Shown here: one piece after another, positions 11,332 to 21,731 of the stretch
Position numbering within the stretch: position 1 is the stretch's first letter
How the letters are laid out: each line of letters starts with the position of its first letter
Source of the DNA: Hyparrhenia diplandra
Taxonomy: Eukaryota > Streptophyta > Magnoliopsida > Poales > Poaceae
Assembly (NCBI GenBank): GCA_015847255.1
Contig: JADLZK010009265.1
Location: 124,001 to 188,000, forward strand
Length of the DNA: 64,000 bases
Direction: 5' to 3'
Program-made: the position numbers and the translations under genes
The notes under the pieces: generated by a model
Database searches by the model: none
Told to the model about the DNA's origin: nothing
The model's input: the letters and a program-made list of their open reading frames with translations, nothing else

Positions 11332-12940
11332 TGTTGGTAAATCTAACGTCACTATAACATTAGGTGGAGTTAATCTCACCTCAGGCTATATGCCGTCAAA
11401 AGATACTCAGTGTGGTTCATCTCTTAACACTACTATGTGCTAGGTTGTCATCCCCAGCAGTAATGCTAGGAAATGCATAGGTGATACTTGTGATATGTGT
11501 TGTTTGCAATCTATGAAAATAAATATAAAAAGTCTATCCGCAGTTTTACGGATATAAATACCATTTGTAGCATTTCACGGGGAGTAATCCGGTTTTTGTC
11601 ATTTATATTCTACCACGAGGGAGGAATAATTGAAAGGTGGGCGCAAACATAATTAATAAGTGGCATACTTATGAGAGATTCATTACTAGTGCTAACTTTT
11701 AGCGAGGGGGTAAACCAATAATGATAATAATATGATAATGATAAATAAAGGCAGAGGCATCACACACGAGACAGAGAATAACTACTAAGTTAGACTTAAC
11801 ATTGGACTACTTTAAGTTAGAATTCATCTATAGCATTTAATCTACTAAGTCATTACATCTACTCTAAGGCATATGTTATCATCTATAGTATAGTAGACTC
11901 TAGATCATGTATATCATTGGACGACTATCAAGGAAAATCAAGATAAAACAAGATATTCCCTATAATCAATGTCCACTTGTCTTATCAGGGTGGATTCCAA
12001 AAGGACTCAACAGATTGTCACTCCCGCGATCTACCACACATATTATTAATATAAGGTGCAAAGTAAATCATATAGATACAACATAAATATCTTTACCACC
12101 TAACCCACTCAGTATTGAATTAGGCTCTCTGAATAGATACATATATCTATCATAAACTACATCTATATCGATCATACTATTAGAATAAAGTAAGAACATA
12201 GCAAACAAACACATATTATTAATAAAGTGCAAAGTCATAGATACAAGATAATTCATACCGTAATACTTGAAGATCGAGAACTCGGGTAGGCACACTAGCT
12301 CTAATTGTATCTATAGCTAATCAACTTGGATGAACTAGAACTAGATGAACTAGAACTAGAACTAGTAGCTAACTCTAATCTCTCGGTGGAGAAACTCTCT
12401 TCTACTTACGCCTCGACTTTGGTTGATAATGAATTACAATGAACTAGTATGAGTTAGGGTTTAACCCCGAGGGGCGGATGGTCTTCTTATATAGGCCTTG
12501 GTGATGAACAATGACCATTGGATCAAACCGACCTTCAACAACGGTGTAGATACAACCACAAAGTCGGTTGTAAACCGACCTAGAAGTCTCGAGGTGACAT
12601 GTTGGCCCCCGGCGGCCGGCCAAATTGAATTTTGGCTGCCGCCCGGTGGCCTTCTTCCTCTTGGCCTCGGTTCCTTCGGTGTTCTCGGTACCTTCTAGAA
12701 TGTTTTAGTTCACTTTTCGGATTGAGTTGCTTCATGGTCAAGTCTTGTCATCATATGTCTTGTATATTCCGGAACTTTCTCCACCTTTCTGCATTTATCT
12801 GTTAAGTCCCCGGAAATACATAAATCACCAAAACTCGTGGAATTTGTTAGTATAAACCTCTATTCTAAGTATATATTCAATTTATGTCCTTATTTCATCT
12901 CTTGTTGACATATAAAAGTATAGGATAATAGGTGTCAACA
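11332..12940 (-). repeat. Element D, 3' LTR (left copy)
   Basis: The 1609-bp LTR runs from TGTTGGTAAATC to GGTGTCAACA. It matches 19,520-21,151 along its length. Differences are concentrated in short C/G-containing spots while long AT-rich stretches are identical. On the minus strand a TATATAAG box lies at 12,486-12,495. Confidence 0.85.
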
Positions 12941-12956
12941 AGCTCTCCCCAAGCTT
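12941..12956 (-). other. Polypurine tract of element D
   Basis: The minus strand reads AAGCTTGGGGAGAGCT directly before the LTR. This is the plus-strand priming site of the element and fixes its orientation. Confidence 0.75.
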
Positions 12957-13669
12957 AACCTTTGCTAGTCTCTTAGCAAAGCTTTTCACCCAGAGTGGAT
13001 CGGGAGTTGCTACAATGAATTATTCTCTCACAAATACACATGTCATTAATTTAAAATTCTCCCCAAAGATAGGTGAAACATTGTGACCTTTCAACTTACT
13101 TTTATTACCGAAAAACATGGGGCTTTTTATGCGCACTTAAATCTTGAGTAATTGAAAGATAGAACAATCAAGTCAAGCACTATGTCTCAAACTCTTCATT
13201 TCACCTACGTTGCGGAGTTTTATAAATTTTCAAAAATAAAACTCGAGTTTCCATTGTATGACTCTTTCAAATATCTCATATGTGGTATTTTTGGATCCTT
13301 ACCAAGGCAATGATGTCATGCCTTCTCTCATGATATATAGTATTTGTGAAACATGGCAAATGTATCATACCTTCTCTCAACCTATCTACTAAGGCTTATA
13401 TCCGGAGCTCACAGGTGGGAGACAGCGTATACATACTTGCAAAGCATATATTGTAAAGTCAAACAACGGATCCAAAGGAACACGTCATACAATGTGGATG
13501 TATGGAATGTATTTGTGAGGTGGATATGTGGTGATGATGGGATATAATGATCCTAATTCTACTATGCTCCTTTGAAGGAATTTGATCTCTCTTTTTGAAT
13601 TTTCAAAGACATAGAAGAGAACTCGGGCTAGCTTTTTTCTTTTTTTTATTTTTCAGAGAGGCAGGCATC

Positions 13670-13870
13670 TAAGTACCCATTGTTTTCATTTGGACACTTG
13701 TCCATTTTTTTACTCTCTTTTATTTTTCTCTTTCTTTTTAGGGGGGTAGGCTCTACTCGCTCGTAGGACACTTGTCCATTTTTCATCCCCCTTTCTTCTT
13801 TTCTTTTCTTCTTAGGGAGGTAGGCTCTACTCACCCGTAGGACACTTGTCCATTTTTCATCTCCCTCTCT
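13670..13870. repeat. Three-copy tandem repeat in element D
   Basis: ACACTTGTCCATTTTT recurs near 13,694, 13,769 and 13,847. The later two copies follow GTAGGCTCTACTC, and T/C-rich spacers separate them. Period is about 75 bp. Confidence 0.6.
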
Positions 13871-14084
13871 TCTCTCTTTTTTTTTAAGCATAGCCCCAAG
13901 TTTCTTCTTTGTCAAACAGATATTTGAGAGATAATAAATAAAATACATGGAGCATAAATGGGGTTTTGAGAATAAGTATACGGATGAGGAATATTTTTGG
14001 TGTTTACTCCCAGGATAGGAGTGAAACATTTTTTATGGCTAGCAAATGGATGAAGGGTATGTGGTGTGTATATAGTGTGGTATG

Positions 14085-14086
<2 letters not shown>

Positions 14087-14162
<76 letters not shown>
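14087..14162. repeat. (AT)38 microsatellite
   Basis: An uninterrupted AT dinucleotide run of 76 bp inside the element D 3' region. It is likely length-polymorphic. Confidence 0.95.
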
Positions 14163-14165
<3 letters not shown>

Positions 14166-14748
14166 GAGATGTGTAAGTGGAATTGTATGACAAGTTCCCA
14201 AGGGTCTCAAGGGTTGACTAAACTCAATACTAAACAAGTAGTGAATGATAAAAGAGTTTTCCTATTCTAAAACATGTATATGGTGTGGTAGGAATTTCAG
14301 AACTCTCTCGTCATATAGGAAACTCATCATGCAATTTTCAGATTTTCACAAATTAAATCTCTAGAATTTAGTGCAACTAGGAGTAAGATAAATAGCAGCT
14401 CGGACTATCTCATATCATATCCGTCAATTACCTAGATTAGCTTAGATATATACTCCCACAAAATTTCAAGCTCAAAGCAAATTTCTCAAGTGTAAAACAA
14501 TTTTATAGCATGGGAGAATTCTAAACCAATGATAGGTACTTGTAAGAAAATAAAAACAGAGCAACTATTCATCATCTCCAAGAGATAGCTACTAAATTAT
14601 TCAAACAAATTTTAAAACAAACTAATTATACACACTCTTTTTATTTGATTTTTCATGGTTATTCATTTTTTTTTAGCAAACAAAGCAAAGCAAATTTAAA
14701 CAAACTATATAATATAATATAAAAATATAAAAATAGATAACCGCCGTG

Positions 14749-16247
14749 TCATAGGGACTTACCGGCCAAATGGGGGCAGCTCCCCAAGCCGGTGTTGATC
14801 TGAGGGGGTTCAACGGGGGAGCGGCGCCCGCGACGGCGGCGCCCAAACATGGCACTCATCTCATCGGACTGGTGTTCAATGGTCTCTCTCATATCGGTGA
14901 TGTTCTGATCTGTTCGGGCATTCCATTCTCTCTGTTCTTGATATTGGTTGACCTGGTCATGCCTTATGTCTAGGATGGTGTTGTACATCCCTTGGAACGT
15001 GTATGCATCGTATCCCCGCAAAAGAATTACGAGGTGGTTCGGGAGTAGGGTGTTATGGTACACTGGAGTATCGTAGAAGTAACCACTTCCATGATAAGTT
15101 TCTCGACGAATATGAGCATCACCACCCCCGCTCACTCGGGCCTCCTTGTTCAAATCTGGGTGACCGGGTCGGCGACGATCATAATCTGCTTGTGAAGGTG
15201 GAGGATAGGTCCATGGTCGGTATCCTCCAAATGCCGGGCTCTTGTGGTCTTGGGTGCAGATCTCGTCCAAATGGGATCATGGGCACGTGTCGACGAGTTG
15301 GCATGGCTCTGCATGTTAATTGGTTGTGCCCGCAAACTCAACGAGATAAGACGCACATGATATATGGAGAGTTCGGGGTTAGGCAACCGAATCTCCCCAA
15401 CAGTAGCATGGGTCATGACAAGAGTACTTCCAATTTTCTTCAAAATATGTCCCTTACTAAAGAAATCAAAACCTATGATAGGTCTATCATCCCTTATATA
15501 AGCAACATGAGCGTTATCATCCAAGAGTCCTAAGTGGTTGGTAATTCTAGTGATAAGTGACGTGCAATTGACATTTCCTAGGAGAGTTGGTATAGCTATC
15601 CAATGTTGAACTAACATGTATATCGGTGAAACTTGTCTTCTCTTTATAGCTGCATAAATCAACTGTAACTCTCCTACTCTAACATTATGACCATCCTTCC
15701 TAGGCAAAAGAGTGAAAAGTATCCATTTATGGAAGAAGCGAAAGGTGGGTAAGTGCAAGTCTCTGGCTTTTCCATCCAAAAATGCATCTACGTTGGTCAA
15801 GTCTTTCCAAACAGTTGCTTGGTTGAAATCGTCTAAAGCTACGTCTAAGTCCATGACACAAGAGTGTAGAAAACCAAGTGCATCACTTAAATTTCTCCAA
15901 GTGAGAGAATACTGTGTTTGGAAGAATCTAAATGTGACTCCTTCATCAGTGCAACGAAGGGTGCAAAGAAATTCTATGGTTAAAAACTTAGATCCTTCTT
16001 CTGTGATTTTCGCAAAAGTTTCCCAGCCCAAAAAGCGAAAAATATGAGCAAATTCAACATCCATACCTGTCTGGATTAGAAGATCAGGGTCGATCACAGG
16101 AGTATGAGTGAACTTACGTCCCTTTAATTGATTGTACCTTGCTCTCTCGTATTGTCCACGAAACTTGAGATGTGAGTCAGAGGTTAACCTCCTTACTGCA
16201 GCAGGGGCTGGATGTGGTGGCACATCTTGCTCTGGCTCGTAGCTCAT
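14749..16247 (-). CDS. Athila ORF1-like protein of element D (one frame break)
   Basis: Two overlapping frames make one gene. The frame 15,150-16,247 starts MSYEPEQDVPPHPAP and contains FRGQYERARYNQLKGRKFT, DVEFAHIFRFLGWETFAKI and TIEFLCTLRC. This resembles the Athila ORF1 family found 3' of pol in plant Athila/Tat elements (from memory, PF03078). The C-terminal part continues in another frame to 14,749, with YRPWTYPPPSQADYDRRRPG, a Gln/Arg-rich coiled segment and GRRRRGRRSPVEP. The frame changes near 15,265. Function is unknown; an envelope-like role has been proposed for ORFs in this position but nothing here shows a membrane segment. It occupies the env position, yet no pol lies upstream. 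Confidence 0.6.
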
Positions 16248-17477
16248 CTCTGATGGAGCTCTGGAAGATGATTCTCCAAGTTTTTGGAGACGTTGTGATC
16301 TTCTCCCACTAAATGATTTTCAGAAACTCATCCTGCAAAATGTTAGTATACAAACAAAAACAAACAAGAGACTAATGGAGGGGTTAGAATAAAAAGTTAG
16401 AAATTAGCCGTCCAAAGTTAGTCGTCCAGGGGTTAGTCGTCCAAAAGAAAGATTACAAGGTTGTTTTTATTTTGATAGAACCTCCCCCTAACAAATTTTA
16501 TCTTGATTACTCCATATGGACAACACTTCCACTAATCTCTCTTGATTATTCTAAGACTCTCAAGAACTTCTCCTCTCTCAAGAATTTTTCTATTACTACT
16601 AAGCACTTCCTTTCTCCTTCTTACTTCTCTTTCTCTCTACTACAAAGCTCAAGGCTTTCTGGATACTAGAACTTCGAATTGCAAGCTGAAATGTTGAGCA
16701 AAGCAATGTTAGTGTGATGAAGAAGCGAGGGATGAAGGGCTTTTTATAGAGGAGGTTGGAGCCTGGCGGCCGCCAGTGTTGGTGGCGCCGGGCGCCATGG
16801 TGGTGGGCCCTCTCCCACTCACCTTCATGCAGCATATTGCTCACTCCAATGCCATGGTTTTAAGTGGATTTTTCGGTGGAAAAGATTGGCAGGGAGTGGT
16901 GCATGGTGGTAGGTGAGGTTTGAGTGGTATATGTCTTGTCCAAGGTAGGTGAAATATGGCATTTAGTGTATGACATGTAGGACCCATCACATAGTGATTC
17001 TATTTTTGGTATTTTCAAAATATAAATGCAGGAGTAAAAATAATGTAAGAATAAATATTTTTGAGCCACCATAATAAATATTTTCACGGGTTATGACACA
17101 CCGTAAAATTATTTATATGGGGCATAGATTTTCTATAAGTAAATGTATAGTAAAGTAAATATAGATAATTCTTGACTTACCTTCCGATAAATGTCCGTAG
17201 TTAAAGTCCTCGAACTGGGACTTCCCAAAGTTAATTAATTATCGGGTGCATTCTCCGGTTAGGAGATGATACCGATGATGATTCTTCTTCAATTTTCGAT
17301 TCAATCTTATTTCTTTGTCAAGCTAAGCTCGATTTGGGTTTGAATGCGAACTTTCTTCCTTTCCATTCAAATTGAATGTAATCTCTCCAGCCGTGACATT
17401 GATATGTGCATTAGCTGTGCTTAGGAAAGGTCATCCGAGAATGATTGATACTCTGGAGTCTGGTGGCATATCCAAAA
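16248..17477. other. Element D region where pol would be expected
   Basis: No RT, RNase H or integrase motif is visible on either strand, and only short open frames exist. A 14-bp perfect palindrome CTGGCGGCCGCCAG occurs at about 16,766-16,779 and again in the right LTR near 20,839. Confidence 0.55.
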
Positions 17478-17926
17478 CTACAAAATCCCATTGGTATAAA
17501 GAATCCTCGATATTAGCGGCACGTTCTCTCGCAATCCCCGAGGGGTATCTCGATTGATTGATCTCGCCGGTTGTAATGATATTGAAGTTGGCTCCAAAGT
17601 TGTATGCTTAAGTTTGTCGAAGACGCAGACTTTGGGCATTACACTAACACTTGCTCCAAGGTCACAAATGTAAAATGATGATCTCCAATTGAGCAATTGA
17701 TTACGGGATATCCCGGATCCGTCATCTTATGTGGCAATATATTAAGGATAGCCGCTTTGCATTCTTCTGTTAGCTTGATCACCTCCGTAGTGGGTAGTGG
17801 TCTTTTCTTATTCAAGATATCTCTGAGATACTTGGCATAGGTTGGAACTTGAATGGCGTCTAATAGAGGTATGTTGATATATAACTTCTGAATTATCTCC
17901 ACAAACTTTGTAAACCGATCATCCAC
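17478..17926 (-). pseudogene. Gag-linked aspartic protease segment of element D (broken)
   Basis: The minus-strand frame 17,639-17,926 has IQKLYINIPLLDAIQVPTYA and YLRDILNKKRPLP, the conserved lead-in to the protease of Athila/Tat elements. A second frame, 17,478-17,696, has CDLGASVSVMPK, the form of the active-site motif (D-L-G-A-S) usual in this lineage. The change of frame near 17,660 and stops downstream show that it is not intact. Confidence 0.65.
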
Positions 17927-18190
17927 TTGGGGTCCACGATTTCTTCTAGGATATGGTAAGAGATTTGTATCATGAAAGTCTTTGCGTCATCGAGGTTCTT
18001 GAGTCAAATCTTCTATGTCATCACTTTATTCTTCTCTAATTGGTTGTACCACAGGTCTTGTTGTTGTTGCCGGTCTTTGCAGGTGCCGTGAATTGGTGTC
18101 CGACTGCTGTTTCAATTATCCTTCTTGGGTCAACAGGATCACGTATAGATTTACCTCTTCTTGTAGTAACATTATTTACCAAACTCACGG

Positions 18191-18391
18191 TTAGTGGCAA
18201 CAGATTTTTGCAGCAGATAACTTTGCTATTTGATTTTCTATCTTTTTATTAAAAGCAAGTTGATCTTTAAAAGCAACAGAGAAATTATCCATCTTAAGAG
18301 TTATATCTTCTAAAACTTTATCATTAGCAACAATCTTTTTAAGAAGAACATTATTTAACTTATCTTGTTCCTCAATTAACTCTCTTAACAA
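18191..18391 (-). pseudogene. Element D Gag C-terminal coiled coil
   Basis: The minus-strand frame contains ELIEEQDKLNNVLLKKIVAN and FSVAFKDQLAFNKKIENQIA. This heptad-like segment normally lies at the end of Gag in Athila/Tat elements. It is separated from the main gag frame by stops. Confidence 0.5.
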
Positions 18392-18607
18392 TGGGTTTCT
18401 AGGAATATTACCTCGATACTTACCCGGGTTGTTGATTAGTGTTGTAACCTTCGTTCTTGTAATTGAGTTGATGTTGAATTGTTAACAGACCATGCTTGAA
18501 TTTGATGCAGAATCAATATAGTCTTGTAAATCTTGTCTTTTCTCGCTTATCTTTGGCTCTTTGTTCAAGCCAATCAAATAACACATCCATCTTGGTTGAT
18601 ATTGCTT

Positions 18608-19282
18608 TTATTTCTTCCGAACTTCTTCTATCCGATGGTAGTGTTGAGTGTCTTGATTCCAGCTTTGATTTTTCGATATTTTATTCATGAGTGCTTCAGC
18701 TTTGTCAAGAGTGAGTGATAAAAATGATCCTTCAGCAGTTGCATCTAGTTGTTCTCTTGCTCTTTGTGTTAATCCATGGTAAAATCCTTGCATGAGCAAC
18801 CAATCTTCTATTCCATGATGAGGGCAATCGATATGTATTCTTGTAAATGTTCCCAAGCACACTGGAATTGATTCTCCTTTCTCGCTGTTGAAAATTGGTA
18901 ATTTTTCCTCGTAGGGCATTGGTTTTACCCGTGGGAAAGAACTTTGATAGGAAAGTGTAGAACATTCATCCCATTTTTTGATTTCTTCTTTGTTGGCGTA
19001 GAACCATGATTTTGCTTTTTCCTTCAATGAGAATGGAAATAAGCGGAGTAATATGATATCTTGGGGAACATCCGTGGGTGAGAAGGTGTTGGCAATCTCC
19101 CAAAAATTCTGCAGATGTAAGCGTGCATCTTCGTGAATCTTTCCATCGAATGGAGTAGCTTGTATCATGTTGATGAGGCTTGGCTTGAGCTCAAACTCAA
19201 GATCTTTAATTTGCAAGTGTTGGTCTGTGCGAATGTTCTCATTGCTTGGAGCAGAGAACTCTCGTATGGATTTTCCAACCAT
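18608..19282 (-). CDS. Element D Gag (retrotransposon gag domain)
   Basis: A 224-residue minus-strand frame. It contains LKPSLINMIQATPFDGKIHE, DARLHLQNFWEIANTF and RLFPFSLKEKAKSWF, which is the capsid core of plant Athila/Tat Gag. It would form the virus-like particle of the element. The frame ends in EEVRKK, earlier than a full Gag, and the coiled-coil tail is in a separate frame. The first ATG (19,282) is 211 bp from the PBS; an overlapping frame 19,165-19,461 is not Gag-like. Confidence 0.75.
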   Translation of the reverse strand: MVGKSIREFSAPSNENIRTDQHLQIKDLEFELKPSLINMIQATPFDGKIHEDARLHLQNFWEIANTFSPTDVPQDIILLRLFPFSLKEKAKSWFYANKEEIKKWDECSTLSYQSSFPRVKPMPYEEKLPIFNSEKGESIPVCLGTFTRIHIDCPHHGIEDWLLMQGFYHGLTQRAREQLDATAEGSFLSLTLDKAEALMNKISKNQSWNQDTQHYHRIEEVRKK

Positions 19283-19495
19283 AGCTTCAAATACTGATGT
19301 ATGCTCTCTTGATTGATTTGATTTCGATGAATGAAGTGGAGTGAATCACAATCAATTTCCAATTTGATAAACCCCGTATAAAATAAATAAAAAAAGAAGA
19401 ACAAGGGTAAGCTTTTGCTAAAGCAGCTACCTAGTTTTAGATTCTCATCATAAGTTTCCATTTATCAATATATCTAGCTATCTTTTATTTCCTCC

Positions 19496-19511
19496 CGAAA
19501 GAACGGCGCCA
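19496..19511 (-). other. Primer-binding site of element D
   Basis: The minus strand reads TGGCGCCGTTCTTTCG, 8 bp inside the 5' LTR border at 19,520. TGGCGCCGTT-type PBS sequences are known from Athila-group elements, but I cannot confirm the tRNA without a tRNA set. Confidence 0.65.
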
Positions 19512-19519
19512 GAAATGCT

Positions 19520-21151
19520 TGTTGGTAAATCTAACATCACTATAACATTAGGTGGAGTTAATCTCACCTCGGGCTATATGCCGTCAAAAGATACTCAGTG
19601 TGGTTCATCTCTTAACACTACTATGTGCTAGGTTGTCATCCCCAGCAGTAATGCTAGGAAATGCATAGGTGATACTTGTGATATGTGTTGTTTGCAATCT
19701 ATGAAAATAAATATAAAAAGTCTATCCGCAAGCGCACAGATATAAATACCACTGTAGCATTTCACCGGGAGTAATCCAGGTTTTGTCATTTATATTCTAC
19801 CACAGGGAGGAATAATTAAAAGGTGGGCGCAAACATAATTAATAAGTGGCATACTTATGAGAGATTCTGTTACTAGTGCTAACTTTAGCAGGGGTAAACC
19901 AATAATGATAATAATATGATAATGATAAATAAAGGCAGAGGCATCACACACAGAGACAGAGAATAACTACTAAGTTAGACTTAACATTGGACTACTTTAA
20001 GAGACCGAATTCATCTATAGCATTTAATCTACTAAGTCATTACATCTACTCTAAGGCATATGTTATCATCTATAGCATAGTAGACTCTAGATCATGTATC
20101 CGGACGACTATCAAGGAAAATCAAGAGCGAAACAAGATATTCCCCATAATCAATGTCCACTTGTCTTATAGACGGAGGGTGGATTCCAAAGGACTCAACA
20201 ATACTGTCACTCCCCGCGATCTACCACACGGCCCGAAATATAAGGTACATTCGCAGGTAAATCATATATAAGCACCACGCTTACATAAATATCTTTACCA
20301 CCTAACCCACTCGAGTATTGAATTAGGCTCTCTACGAATAGATACATATATCTATCATAAACTACATCTATATCAATCATACTATTAGAATAAAGTAAGA
20401 ACATAGCAAACAAACACATATTATTAATAAAGTGCAAAGTCATAGATACAAGATAATTCATACCGTAATACTTGAAGATCGAGAACTCTGGGTAGGCACA
20501 CCCAGCTCTAATTGTATCTGTCTGCTAATCAACTTGGATGAACTAGAACTAGATGAACTAGAACTAGAACTAGTAGCTAACTCTAATCTCTGGTGGAGAA
20601 ACTCTCTTCTACTTCTGCCTGACTTTGGTTGATAATGAATTACAATGAACTAGTATGAGTTAGGGTTTAACCCTGGGGGCAGATGGTCTTCTTATATAGG
20701 CCTTGGTGATGAACAATGACCATTGGATCAAACCGACCTTCAACAACGGTGTAGATACAACCACAAAGTCGGTTGTAAACCGACCTAGAAGTCTGAGGCT
20801 GACATGTTGGCCCCACCTGGCGGCCGGCCAAATTGAGCCTGGCGGCCGCCAGTGGCCTTCTTCCTCTTGGCCTCTGGTTCCTTCGGGTGTTCTCTGGTAC
20901 CTTCTAGAATGTTTTAGTTCACTTTTCGGATTGAGTTGCTTCACGGTCAAGTCTTGTCATCATATGTCTTGTATATTCCGGAACTTTCTCCACCTTTCTC
21001 TGCATTTATCTGTTTAGTCCCTGGAAATACATAAATCACCAAAACTCGTGGAATTTATTAGTATAAACCTCTATTCTAAGTATATATTCAATTTATGTCC
21101 TTATTTCATCTCTTGTTGACATATAAAAGTATAGGATAACAGGTGTCAACA
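19520..21151 (-). repeat. Element D, 5' LTR (right copy)
   Basis: The 1632-bp LTR is followed by the target duplication CTTGT. A minus-strand TATA-like TATATAAG lies at 20,690-20,699. At sites where it disagrees with the left LTR (for example GCAAGCGCAC at 19,728) the right copy agrees with the related solo LTR-E, so it is nearer the ancestral sequence. Confidence 0.85.
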
Positions 21152-21731
21152 CTTGTCGGTGTACAAGTGAACTCGGGTCAACACATCGACGTGTCTCTTT
21201 GTCTTGGTGATTGGCTTAATCTTCATATTGTGATTGTTCATCCTCGACATCGGTGATTGGTTCATTGCCTCTACACATTGGTATATCGAGATCACCGCTC
21301 TTGTATTACATTCCTAGTTTACTTTGTGTAGAGAGCTAGCTTTTGCTTGTGTAGTTGTTCTTGCTAGCCTAAGGATCATATTTAGGATTGTTCACTAGTT
21401 AGAGTAGTGACATACCTCTTGAGTGACATAGAGATCATAGAGTATATTTAGAATTGTCACTAGAAGGCTTGCAAGACAATAGAGCTAGTGCAAACCACAT
21501 TTACGCCATTTGTTATACTAATCGGTTTGTTAGTTTGAGCTTGTAGAAATTTTTTATAGCCTATCCCCCCCCCCTCCCCCTCTAGCCATCTAGGACCTTA
21601 CACCCGCCGGGCCCTTTGAGGTGAGTGGGTGCAAGGAAACATATCTAGGGTGTTGCTGCACCATTTTAGTGCCATCCACATGCATAGTGCTTAGTGATTC
21701 ATTCGATGATTAACATAGGTGCTTTGCGAAG

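Larger units (their letters stand above)
12957..14748. other. Element D 3' non-coding region
   Basis: AT-rich sequence between the Athila-type ORF and the PPT. It holds three imperfect copies of a GGTAGGCTCTACTC..CGTAGGACACTTGTCCATTTT unit at about 13,670-13,870, and an (AT)n microsatellite. Low-complexity open frames in both strands here are not genes. Confidence 0.6.
11332..21151 (-). mobile_element. Ty3/gypsy Athila/Tat-type element D, complete with TSD
   Basis: It is bounded by two about 1.6-kb direct LTRs (TGTTGGTAAATCT...GGTGTCAACA) and a perfect 5-bp target duplication CTTGT (11,327-11,331 and 21,152-21,156). On the minus strand the PBS (TGGCGCCGTTCTTTCG, 19,496-19,511) lies 8 bp from the 5' LTR. 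The PPT AAGCTTGGGGAGAGCT (12,941-12,956) abuts the 3' LTR. The interior of 6.6 kb holds, in minus-strand order, a gag gene, a coiled-coil gag tail, a protease segment and an Athila ORF1-like gene. No RT, RNase H or integrase motif is seen, so it probably depends on a helper. It is inserted in solo LTR-B. Confidence 0.85.
9966..21602 (+). mobile_element. Solo LTR-B, split by the 9.8-kb gypsy element
   Basis: It begins TGAAGATCTCTAGTTTGG (9966) and ends in a C-rich run plus CTCTAGCCATCTAGGACC..TTACA (21,602), the end style of related LTRs here. Its two parts, 9966-11,331 and 21,152-21,602, form one LTR of about 1.8 kb once the nested element is removed. A U3 GC-rich block with CCGGTCGAAGG repeats (10,550-10,630) precedes a TATA-like CTATTTATACCCC at about 10,862. 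No PBS, PPT or coding sequence flanks it. Flanking bases CCCTG and CCCGC give no clean target duplication, so the left boundary could be a few bases off. A relative lies at 45,788. Confidence 0.55.

Noticed and set aside
13912..14270. Open frames of repeated Ile-Tyr on both strands
   Set aside because: Direct translation of the (AT)38 microsatellite.
9966..21602. Clean target duplication for solo LTR-B
   Set aside because: CCCTG and CCCGC match at only three positions; shifting the border did not improve it without breaking the TG..CA ends.
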